From positions 129,282,754 to 129,346,753 of the forward strand of contig CP136061.1 of the NCBI GenBank assembly GCA_032622095.1: a DNA stretch of 64,000 nucleotides, written 5' to 3'. The position numbers and the translations under genes are program-made. Shown piece after piece: positions 46,801-59,500 of the stretch. How positions within the stretch are numbered: position 1 is the first letter of the stretch; each line of letters starts with the position of its first letter. The notes under the pieces are model-generated. The model saw nothing but the letters and a program-made list of their open reading frames with translations, had not been told where the DNA came from and ran no database searches. The DNA comes from Siphonodentalium dalli (Eukaryota > Mollusca > Scaphopoda > Gadilida > Siphonodentaliidae).

Positions 46801-49800
46801 ATGGAAGGCATGTGTTTTCAACAATTGTATTTCCGTACATTCCTTGATAATTGAATAAGAGCCCAATGATAAATCAATATGCTATGGACAAGTGATTGTC
46901 TTGAAACATAACCTGTGAAAACTTTGAATGGTCTGTAAGTACAAAAGATTGTTGTTTGGGTTTTATTTGGGGAGGGGGGGGGGGGGGCTGTAATGCACAT
47001 GTTATATATATCGCAATAGTTGTTTCCAATAAGGCTGAGCACTTTTAGTAACCAATTCACTCCTGAATGGATAGATCTAAAAGTATACACATATAATCCC
47101 CCCGAAAACACAAAATATGCTGATAGTAATTGGCATTCGGATTTACAATTAGAAATTATACGTTTACGAGAACTTAGTCATGATATACTCCTTATGGGGG
47201 ATTTTAATTCACGAACGGCACTATTGGATGACCGTATTGAAAATAAAAATATTACACATAGCCGGGGCGCAAGTGCGATACTAGATGAATACATGTTTGA
47301 CGTTAGCACGGAGTCAGATATTCTCATTCCGGCGCGATGTTCCGAAGACACCGGGAGGCCTACCACATACGGATACAGATTTATTGACGCATGTCGCTTC
47401 AGCAACATGTACATAGTTAATGGTCGCGTAGGCAGTGATAAAGGGATTGGTAAGCGCACATGCAGAGACGCAAGCCTTGTTGACTATGCAATCGCTTCAA
47501 AAGATGTATTTGCGCGTGTATTGGAGTTTGAAGTATTGGAATTCTAATGTTTGAATTCAGATGTGCATTGTGGTATTAGTTTGGAACTTAAAACGCAGCA
47601 CCGGATGTGCGATCACTTACCAAACAAACCAACATACGTGCCGAATTGTCATTCAATTAAACCGATAATCAAACCGTGGAATGATATGAAAGCGCAGGAT
47701 TTTATAGCGGGAGTTAAAGAACGTTCAGATGAAATAGAATCCAAACTTAAAGCAGTTGAAAAGGCTCCATCGCAGTTGGGTATTGACAACGCGGCGAACT
47801 GTTTAGGAAATATTCTATCAGAACAAGCCGTTCAAATATTTGGCACTCACAACCGAGCATGTAAATCGCGACGCACAACAAAGTGTAAAAGGTGGTTTGA
47901 CTCAGAATGTCGCCGTAAAAGAAAGTCTTTTAATAAGGCTAGAAAGCAGTACTATTTATGCAAGTCTTTGGACTTTAGAACTAAATTGAGGAATTCGAGC
48001 AAGCAATATAAGCGAACGATGGATAAAAAACGCGCAGAGATGCTTGAAAATTGTAATCGGGAACTGAGGGAAATCCCGAAAAAGTCATCGGACTGCTTTT
48101 GGAAAACTTTGAAAAAATTTACAAACGATAGTGCACGTGTAGCAGTTGAACATATTAACCTTGATAGTTTATTCGATCATTTTAAGGCATTGAATGGGGC
48201 AACAAATGATACTGACTTGACTTCGCTCATCGATAGTATGTATGCCCTCAATAACACAGACGGCGAGCTCAATTTGCCTATTGAAACACATGAAATCATT
48301 GATGTTGTTAATTCTTTGAAAGTAAATAAAGCTGCTGGCGTTGATCAGGTAAGTAATCGTTATATCAAATCTACAATTGATGTACTTTTACCATTTTACT
48401 CAAGATTATTCAACTTGGTATTAGATACGGGAATATTCCCAGATGGGTGGGCTATCGGCATGATAATGCCACTGTATAAAAATAAGGGATGTAAAACAGA
48501 CCCTAACTCATACCGAGGCATCACATTATTGAGCTGTATTGGTAAGATGTTCACTGGAATCCTGAATCGGCGTCTTGGAACTTATGTCGAGAGTAACAAT
48601 TTGCTCAAGGATAACCAAACGGGTTTTAGAAAGGGTCGCTCAACACTAGATAATATTTTCGTTTTATACAGCCTAACTGAAATTTACCTGCGTGATGGGA
48701 AGAAACTGTTCTGTACTTTTGTTGATTTTAAAAAGGCTTTCGATACTATTTGGCGAGAGGCGTTATGGGTGAAACTTATGAGAACCGGAATCAACGGCAA
48801 GATATTTAATATAATCCGGAACATGTACCAGGCTACAAAGTCTTGCGTAGTCAGCAATGGTCGGTTGTCAGATTATTTTGTAAGTAACGTAGGGGTAAAA
48901 CAAGGCGAGAACCTATCCCCTCTCCTGTTCTCTATTTACTTAAATGATCTGGAAGATTTTCTAGAAAATTGCGTTACCGAGGGGTTAAACTATCTTAACG
49001 ATAGAGTTTTCCATGAGTTAGAGATTTATCTAAAACTATGGTGCATCTTATATGCAGATGATACTGTTTTGTTTGCGGACAATCCTTATGAGATGCAACG
49101 GATTTTAGATGCCTTCTCTGACTATTCAGAGTCTTGGGAGCTCAAAATTAACACTCAAAAAACTAAGGTAATGATCTTCACCAACAAGAAATTGAGTTCT
49201 CCCCCAAATTTCATGCTTTGTGGTGATAAATTAGATATAGTCGAACAGTTTCCTTATTTAGGCATTGAATTATTTTATAATGGACGATTCTGTCGGGCAA
49301 TCAAGTCGATAAAAATGAAATTGACAAAAGCTATGTACGGACTCCTGTCCAAGGTGAGAAATCTTCACCTATCTGCAGACTTAGCATTAAAACTGTTTGA
49401 TTACCTCATACAACCCATTCTGTTATATGGATGTGAATTATGGGGCTTTGAGAATACTCGCGATATCGAGGCTGTCCATCTCAAATTCTGTAAGCTCCTA
49501 ACGAACATGAAAATGAGTACTCCAAATTATATGGTTTATGGTGAGCTTGGAAGATGGCCATTGCGTGTTGAAATTGACAAAAGAATTACCTCATTTTGGA
49601 GCCGCCTAATGACGAAAAAAAAAAGTAATCACCCCTTCATATTGTACAAGTTAATTTTAGCTATGAAAGGCGGTGGCAAAAGAATACGATACCTTGATCA
49701 CATTGAAGACATTTTTGTGCGTGCGGATTGCGAAGACAACTGGAAAACACAGTTACCCGTTTCGAATTCTAAACTTCAATATATGCACAAAAAACTACTT

Positions 49801-50495
49801 GGCAATTTTTTTCTCCAGTGGAATAATGAAGTTTCTCAATCGTCACGAGGAGAATTTTATCGTAACCTGAAAAAATGTCCTTCGCTTAGTCGTTTTTATG
49901 TTGAATGTCCCTTTAATTCAATTATCTCGCTACAGAGAATTCGTACATCAAATCATAGATTAGGCGTTGAAACTATGAAGTGGGCAAAATCTAAGAACCA
50001 AAAGAAAGGGATATCTGGAATTGGCTCATGTCAGTTATGTGGCGCCATCATGTGCGATGAATATCATTTTGTAATAGTTTGTCCAAATTTACGTGAATAC
50101 CGCATGAAATATATTGACGAATCGATCTGGAAAAATCCATCGCGAGAGTCTTTTTATGGCTTATTAAATTCTTCTGACACAATGAAGCTAAACAAACTTT
50201 CAAACTTTATAAAAATCGGATTGAAACAATTTAAATAACTATTCAAATATTTGGCGATCGTGGTGCTTATATGTGTGTGCGTCTGTATGTGTGAACATGC
50301 AGACATACATATATGTGAAGATCACGTCGTAGATTCCTTATTCATAGTACAACTATGCATATTATGTTACTATTTGTATGGCTTCCACGTGTTTTAGATA
50401 TGCAAAATTCCATAACGAATATCGAGTGTGCCATAATACAATGTGTATATGTTTGTGTATGTATATATATGTATATATATGTATGTGTGTGTATG

Positions 50496-50545
<50 letters not shown>

Positions 50546-53500
50546 ATATGTATATGTGTATATATATGTATAAGTGTGTGTGTGTATGTATGTGTTTGTA
50601 AGCATGTATATTTATACATATGTATGTATGTTTGTGTGTGTAGGTATATGCATGAGTATGTATACGTATATAATATGTGTGTATCTATAAGTGTGTGTAA
50701 ACATTATATGAGTCAATTTAATTACAGATAATAATCATGTACATAATATTGGTACATCATTATTTACAACAACTTGGTTTCCAAAAAGAAAATGAGAAAA
50801 CAGTACTATATATACTAACCATGATGTATATTTATGTAATTTCTTCTTCTTTTTTTCCCGGTTCGCTTAGAATCTTTAAATAAGTCTATCGAGATCTGTA
50901 TTGTTCTATTCCGGACATGTTAATGCAATATTGGACCGTAACTTATTATTATCTGCATTGTATTCTGTCTATGTATACCCCGGAAAGTTCTAATTTGTAT
51001 ATAGTGTATATATGTTTTCTCATGTACCATGTATTATAATGGCTGAGAATAAAGCATTACTTACTAATTGTCTATTCTTCATTATACTCTCACTTATAAA
51101 GTTGTTGTGGATATACTGGTTTACATGTGTCTGCCCCTCTGTCTGGAGTCAGTCTGGTCAGATATATCAGACATGGCTTATTGGATCTCAATGAAATTTT
51201 TAAGGATTCTTTTTCATTTCAATGTCTTTCAAAGCAGTCAAATAATTACTTGAAGGTCTTTACAGACAGCGAAATGGATCTAGCGTGTCAAGGCTGTTCG
51301 AGTAAACATTGTGGTCACTTTAAATTAAGTTTTATTTATTTATTTTCACTTACATGATCAGCTCATTTATGCAATAATACAAACCAAACATGAAGCCCGA
51401 AGTATAACATAAATTCAGCAACACTCAACTGCATGTTTTGACACTGACAATGCAAAAATTGCAGAAAACGTGCCATTTGCGATGCCATCTGAATGGGCTT
51501 TAACCCTTTTACTTTCTTACCCAGGTTAAAGTGTACCTAATAAAGAATAAATAGATATAAACTCCTCTGATATTTCATGGTTTAACCCTTCCTTTACTAA
51601 ATACTCATTGATGTAGTTCCCTTAAGAAATGTTCATATAATAAGTTCAACAAACAGTCATGTAAGCAGTTGTTGAACTTATTATCTGAACATTTCCCACT
51701 AATGAATAGGAATACTTCTGCGCTTTTATTATCTTTTTGTCATCTGCTAATATTTCCTGAACTTCTCTCCAGATGAATAATAGATTGTAATGCATACTTG
51801 TATAAGTGATGGGATATACATGTACTATTCAATAAAGAAAGGTTTAAGTGAGTGTATTCTGGTATCAAAGGGTTAATTTATTTACAGGTGTCTGCAATAT
51901 CATGTCTGATGAATGTTCCGAAGATGAAGCACTACATGTTCCGGACATACAATCTTCCATACAAACAAGTCACACCGAATTATCCTGGTCATTGTCGTCA
52001 CAGAATTAATGAGGCTATACGAGCATCCTCAGCAGCCCCGGGTTACTATGAGGAATTCATGCTTGGTGACTTCATCCACTATGTGAGTATGGGACATTCA
52101 AAACGTAGACTAGAAGTAGACCTGAAGTATTGAGATTCATTACATTGTTGATACTGTGAGTGTGATTTGGTCTTGACACTGAATTGGAACCACCTGTTTG
52201 AATAATGTTGAGTATCTAATATTTTCCCATCAGTTATAGAATATGTTGCCAGGTTGATAACATTTTTCTACTACAACATGTGATACTACATAAAATGGCT
52301 CCTTCCATGATATTTTTGGGTTCCAAAGACAGCCTCAGCCAAAAATGGAATATTTAATATTTTCAGAGTGCTGCACTTGAGTTGGCTGCAAAGAAAAGTG
52401 GCATTTTTCCAGCACACATCAATATAAATCAATAACAAGAATATCATCAGAGATGTTGAGTTGTGGTAGCTACTCGAAACTTGAGCAATGATTGAAAATG
52501 CATTAATTGTAACTGGCTATCATTCAAAACACTGTTGAGGAAGTCTGATATTCCAAATATTCACCCGCGAACTGACTTCGCCAAACATATTGTGCTAATG
52601 CGATAAAAAATTAACTAATTAAGGGTCGTAACTCTGTTGAGCAAGTTTCATATAGTGAATAGCAACAAAATCAGTTGATATTTGTTCAAGTTATTGTGTT
52701 ATCACAATCAAAATTCACGAAGTTGAACTAATTAAGGGCCATAATTGTGCCCAAAGTAGGTGGACCTGGCCGGTTTTCAAATTCGATCAAGACATTCAGG
52801 GACTTGAGTTTGGGCACCCTAGGCTTACTTCATCCCAATGGTGCTACACCCCCAACAGTGCACCACCAATGTGTTAAATCTCATTTAATAATGTTCACTG
52901 TAGCTCACAATTACATTCACATCAAAATAAGCATGCCAATGTGCAGTTCTATATTTCCGCTAAAGGAAGCCTTAGCACTGAACTATATGGATATACATGT
53001 ATGTCCTGCATTTGTAAACCATAGTAGAAAAGGGGTTAACTTTTTGTGGTCGCCTACGATCCCTCGCGGTCTTCAGTGGCTTGCTCAGATTAGTCACGCA
53101 TGCGCAGTCCCAATATAACCGATTGAATTCGCCAGTATAATTTCTGCTACAAACCGAACGGAAGTTTAAGGGAGTATTTTTCCGAATTTGTCGTTTAACA
53201 ACTAGACAACAAATTCAATTTATCAATACAATAATTACTGGTCGCCTACGCGTTAGTTTTTAGAATTATTGTTTCGAATTCACGGACCGTTTCGCTTCAA
53301 ACATACAAATTGTCCGGGTTTTCGAAAAGGCGGCGGACTTAAATTTTTCGAATATGAAAATCGACATTTCGCCATAATCAGCCGCCATTTCAAGGCCTTA
53401 CGAGGCGCATAGATTATTGTGAGCAATTCATCTATGTAATTATTATAGAACCTATAAGGTATGATATAATTTGTCAGATATAAATGCCACGTGATTCGCT

Positions 53501-56500
53501 ACCGGAAGTCTCCTAATTTCGTGGGAATTTATTTACGCGTGGACATTTATTTAGCAATAATTACCATCGCTACTGACGCTATCTATCATAATGTTATGAA
53601 CAACATTCTTTCTCATAATACTTTGTTGTTTTATGGTTCAATACAACTGATCCAGATGTGTTGGTCACATTTGAACTTAAAAGTTGATTACAATTTACAT
53701 CTGGGTTTATCAATGTAAAAACAGTAGTGTCATTATTACTTTAATAAATTGACAGAGATTGATATTGGACAAGTGTTATAATTCTGTTCATGGTTTGATT
53801 CTCGTAACGGAGCATCACCTTCAATGTAACAATCTCAGCCATGTGCTAGCGGACCGGGGATCGCACCCTGGTCAGGGTATTCTGACAGAAATCAGAACTC
53901 GGTCCGATACCAAGTTTGTCAGGCTAACAAGTCCCATTCGAGATTACTGAATAAAATCCGAATGCAAATGCCGACTTTCCCCATTACAACACTTGTTCAG
54001 GTATGTTGTCATGGGTGCACTACGCTGTGCGATCGATTCTGGATATGGCTCTAATTGGGACACAAAATTACAAATCATGGGTGCTCCGGTTTGCATTCTC
54101 TAGAGTAATGCAAGAAGCTTATCGTCACTCTGACGGTGTTTAATCATGGTTTCACTATCTACAAATATATTTGAAGATACTTTGGTTTGAAAAACCTTTC
54201 CCCTTCTTGATTCAATTATGAGAATGATTCCAGCCTGACAGGTATTTAGAATCGTGGTGACTTGACCCCTCCAGATAACTGGCGACCGTGGCCTGGATGA
54301 CGTTCCCCAAAGAATAACGATATAATAGCAGTGGTATTCCAAGACGAGGAAGGTGGGGGGAGACATTATTTATGGCAAGTAACCATATCAAATGTGAGCT
54401 TGGTACAAGAACAGGCTGTACATCCAATACAGCATGCATTGTTCATAAAGGGCATGGTAGGTGTTTTGAAGGTATTCATGGACTAGCTGGAGTCTCAATG
54501 AATTTTCAAATATATACGTGTCCCGAACTTTCATACCGTTGATATGGCAAATATACTTCACACACGAATGAAGCATATTTACATGGAAAGCATTTATATT
54601 GTCACGTGTCCCACGACCACTGCCAATAGCCTTTCCGACAAGAGGCCATCAGCATGGCTCTTCATACTTCTATTGCCCATATCAAGTTGATTATCTGGCA
54701 CATAGAAAATAAAACAGGAAAAGACGTTTGCGCTGTCCAGCTAAGCTTTCGAGGAAGCTCATTGACCAGCATTACCGACCTTTCCTAAGACGCAGGCAGG
54801 GGACCACCCCGTACGAGTGGGATCCCATCCCCATGGCACCAGATGCCCGATCGTAAGGGCCTGAAACCATGCTGCCAACTGCGCATTTCGGTCTATGCTG
54901 GGTTTGTCCTCTCTTCCTTAAACATGCCATAAGCAGGACCACTTGGGTGGGGGGAGTTCCTCTCTATCTTGGCTCTTCATATTAAAATAAAACAACATTA
55001 TAAAGGGATGTGTATCCTTTACTAGGAGGATGATAATTTCATTCGTTTCCTTCCTAGGGGAGCCATTTTTAGAGCGGGTCTTCCCCTAGTTTGCTGCATG
55101 CTTCACACTAACTGACCTATCACACACCTAGGTCGTTCTGCTGCATGTTTGGGGGGGCAGAGGCTCAGACCTGAATATTCCGTATGGTGACCGTGAAAAT
55201 TTACCTGTGTTCATCATCTGACTACATTGTACATCATTTGAACTGATTTCGGTTGTAGAAGGCGCACCTTCATTTCTTAGAATCGGATCGCGGTGGGTAT
55301 TCCGCTGGGAACGCGGACTGCTCTCATGTGCCTAGTGGTCGTGATGGCCTAATAATAGTAATGTGTGTGGATTTAGGCTGAACATAATACTTGTGATTGC
55401 ACATTTTGCTGTCTGTCTCCATTCCAAAGGATGGTGCTCGTTGGGAAATTTCTCCAAAATTAATACTCGTACCGACACTATTGTTTTGGCACCTGAGAGT
55501 AGCGGTTTGCTTTCTCATTGGATGCTCTGGTCACCTGCGGTGTTCGGCCATGTTCTCTGAGGGGCTATATATATATCTTTAATGATACATTGGATTGTGC
55601 CAGGGATCTCTGCTCTGGCTCCGACCATTGGATTGTTGGGCGCAGCTTTAGTAGGGTCTTCTGACATGATCTCATGATGACTTATATATCACCATGATAT
55701 ATCTATGATATCATTTTATATATCTATATATGCAAAAGATTTGTGTCACCGGGTTTCTGCAATGCTATCTTGTGATACATAGGTACCTCAGAGACATGAG
55801 ACATGTTCTCTGTGGGGTTGTATATCTATATTTAGTGATACGTTGGATCATGACAGGGAGCTGTGATCTGGCTCCGACCATTAGATTGATGGGCGCAGCT
55901 TTGGAAGGGCCTTCTGACATGGTCTCATGAGGAAAACTTAATATATATATCCCCCGGATATATATATTATATCATTTTATATATATATATATACGCAATG
56001 TGTATATTGTGATACATAGGTACCTCAGGGACATGTGAACGTGTGATAACTGTTCTAAGGGCAGGACCAGTTCACGCTCCTCCGGTTACGTCTTGACGGT
56101 TCAACCAATTCGTGGGGATACGTCTGGTGGAGCTGCCGGGGTAGTTGGGACCTCCAGGCCATTTGGCCCCCACCAGACGCTAGCGGTTCTGGGCGCTAAA
56201 GCTGCCAAAATCGTGTGCGTACGTATCGACACCGGCTGGATGGCCTTCGGCAGCTTAAGCGTAGGGCAGGGGCCGTACCCATGAGGTAAAGCGCCGAGTC
56301 CCCCTGGTCACACTCGCATTACCGACACGGCCTTGCCTGCCACTCCTCCGTGAAGGGATCGGAGAAAAATGACCTCTCCCCACCCTCCAGCTTGGCCAGG
56401 ATATTAGCTTGGGCATGACCACCTGCAGCATGCGATGGTGGGGGCTCCCTCTGATCTGATGGCTTGACTCGCTTATAGTTGTATAACCCATTTGGGCTAA

Positions 56501-59500
56501 TGGGCTCTCCATTTGATACCTGTGCCACAGATTGGGCATCAGGTTATCTGCCATTTGCATTGGTGAACAGCAGTTAGTTAAACTCTTAATGTTGGTTGTC
56601 TTGCCATCTTTGGAGTGGGCCTCCTCCAGTGCAGGTCGTTATGTCGCTAAGGCGGAGAGGGAGTTAGTCTCCTCGCATCTCAAATCGGCTGGATTCTTAG
56701 AACTGACGGATGAAGAACAGAGAATTGCTTGGTTCGCTCGCAATTCTGAATTGAATGGCACCACCTGGGATGTGGCTTCCAAAAACAAGGGGGGGAGGTA
56801 CATGTTTGGGCAATATAGCACTCTAATTATATGAGTTATTTCACGTACCTAATCATAACAGATTCATTAAAGAGTTCATATTTAGGTACAATCTGTTTTA
56901 GAAGAGTGCATTCCCTCCAAAATTTGGCTATTAACTTTATTGCTGGTGCCTCCTCCTGGGCTTGCATTCTAATCCATATAGTTCAGTGTGAACGGCTTCC
57001 TTTAGCGGAAATATGATATTTTTAAAAATATAATATATATTTCCTTAAAGAAAGCCTGAACACTGAACTATCATAGGGCCCTCCCATGGCGGTGTCATTC
57101 CCAACCCCGCAACTCGCCAATCTCCTGATTGAGTTGAAAATAAACTGGCGAATTCAATCGGTTATATTGGGACTGCGCATGCGTGACTAATCCGAGCAAG
57201 CCACTGAAGACCGCGAGGGATCGTAGGCGACCACAAAAAGTTAACCCCTTTTCTACTATGGTTTACAAACGCAGGACATATATCCATATAGTTCAGTGTT
57301 CAGGCTTTCTTTAAGGAAATATATATTATATTTTAAAAAAATATCATTTTAATGGGTACATAAAATATTTAATGGTCCAGATATTTCATTATCGAGTCTT
57401 GAAAGTTGATTCCAGTTTTAATTCTGTCTTTTTTAAATACATGCCTGTTTTTAAAAAAACCAGGACAAATTATGTTATTGGTCTGTCCATCTGTCTGACC
57501 ATCCGCCTTTTAGCTTTTGTTTCCGGATTGATTGTCTCAACTGAATGGAATAAAATTTGGTATGTGTGTTTACTATCACAAAATACAGGTTGAAAATTTT
57601 CACCAGAGTTATGGCCCTTTGTTGGAATTACCACAGGCATATTTTGCCATGCCCTAGTGATGCTTGTTAATAGTCTTAAACAGAAAGTTTGCATATTAGA
57701 TTCACTTTCAAAGTATGCCAATTAGATTTGGGATGTTTTGGCCATAAAGTCTTTTTAATAACTTGCCCATCTTTTGACTGGCGGGTATTTTTATACGGTT
57801 CGTTGGATGACCACGAGATGAGAGCAAGATCAAAGTTTTCCAAATTAAAAAAAAAAATATGGCTCTTAGTGGCCATCTTGGATTTTGCATTTGAATTCAT
57901 CGGCACACTGTGCAGCCCACATTTATTGGAGAAATGTTTTGAAAAAGGCATGTTCAGAATCAATCCTAGATGAGAGCAATCAAATTTGAATTATTTTCAA
58001 TAAAAAAAACATGGCTGCTGACAGCCATCTTGAATTTTACTCTTTGCATGACTAAACATCTCGGCATGCCCTACAGCTAATATTTTCATCCAATTGATCA
58101 CTCCGTTATTACTTAAAATTTTCAACTTTCCGCATTCCTTAATGCTTCATAGACTGCACTGTATGACATTATCCCCTATCTAAGTTGAGCTACAGTGTCT
58201 TTGACACTTTCATTGTCTCTTATTGTTTGAACCAAACAAGAACATTCAAATCATGAAAATTATACAAGATTTGATCAATATGGGTATTCAAGTACCAATT
58301 GCAGTGAACCGAGGTACTAAAATACCAATTTTGCAAACATGTGTACCCAAAACCATTGAATAACGGCCAATTTGCCCAAGTAAAACATTGCGAGTGACAC
58401 ACATTACACCCTGGCCAATTTTAGAATCCTTTATTAAATAATTGTGGATGAGGAAGTCACATTTCACAAGGTTTAAACCTTGGTAGCAGTACATGATTTA
58501 TTGAGTTGTAGGGGATCTGAAAAATAAGTATCTGCCAGTGTAGCCTGTGTTAAATGTGACATTACTGGTTTGAAGCCTTAATTATTTTACAAAACTGGGA
58601 ATGTTCACAAAAAGGTGAAAAATTGTGATATGTGACATGATTTTCGTATTCAGTGAAATCCAACTCCATGTGATTGTTTACAGGAAAATAGTCAAGCCAA
58701 GGGGCACAACTCAGTGACAAATTGTACGAGGAAGCTAAAGTACAGACATTTGTTTACACCTACCATTTCTATTGAAAATAAAAAATGCTTGATGGGACTT
58801 ATGCCAAAGATAATTGCTCAGCATAGATTGGAAGTACAGTACCCCCTCCCAGGTTGGGCAAAATTGCTGGAAATTGTGTATTTCTTCCCAAGATTGTTCC
58901 TGTATCATGTTTATCTATATTTATCCACATTCAATCTGCTCTCAAATTTATTTTAACAGGATGGTGGATTGATGTCCAACAATCCCACAGCGATTGCTCT
59001 TCAGGAAGCTAAGCTTCTGTGGCCAGATGCACCCTTCCAATGTGTTGTATCTCTGGGAAATGGTCAATATGAACCAAACCTCGAAGTGACATTTGCCAAA
59101 GTTTCAATAAAGGATAAGTTGGCAAAAATTGTTGACAGTGCAACCGATACTGAAGGTAAGAAACATGAGCCCTGTTTGGTTAGAATTGAATATTTAACCC
59201 TTTCTATTATACAGTTATGCCCTAAATAACTGACTCCTTAACCACAGCAGAATTATGGGTAACTTTTCAGGATTTAGTCGGAAATATGGCTTGTTGCCAT
59301 TCATCGGAATTCTCTCAGTGAGAGCTTTCCGATGAATGGCAACAAGCTATATTTCCGACTAAATCCTGAAAAGTTACCCATAATTCTGCTGTGGTTAAGG
59401 AGTCGATTATTTAGGGCATTACTGTAAATGGAGTTATGAAAGTCTACGCTGAAATATTTGCTTATTTAGAATCTACGGGTGCCATTACATAAAATCCTCA

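Larger units (their letters stand above)
47030..51065 (+). mobile_element. 5'-truncated LINE with endonuclease remnant, reverse transcriptase and 3' UTR
   Basis: Non-LTR retrotransposon in PNPLA8 intron 4, same strand as the gene. It begins inside the APE-type endonuclease domain (VYTYNPPEN near 47083) after a G-rich tract. The coding part ends at 50238. A TG/TA microsatellite interrupts the 3' region at 50440-50700. GAATAAAGCATTACTTACT near 51045-51063 is a likely 3' end. I could not identify a target-site duplication. Confidence 0.8.

Noticed and set aside
47020-47090. First in-frame codons of the LINE endonuclease frame as a real protein start
   Set aside because: Similarity only begins near VYTYNPPEN, so the upstream codons are flanking sequence after 5' truncation.
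50342-50731. Overlapping frames rich in Tyr, Ile, Cys and Val on both strands
   Set aside because: Translation of the TG/TA microsatellite.
53845-53900. GGGGATCGCACCCTGG, resembling a tRNA T-arm or B box
   Set aside because: No matching cloverleaf or A box on either strand at a usable distance.
56532-56834. Frame with SSHLKSAGF...TTWDV as a firm DIRS reverse transcriptase call
   Set aside because: Only a faint resemblance over about 60 residues with no catalytic motif; kept only as a hint within the 4.1-kb element.
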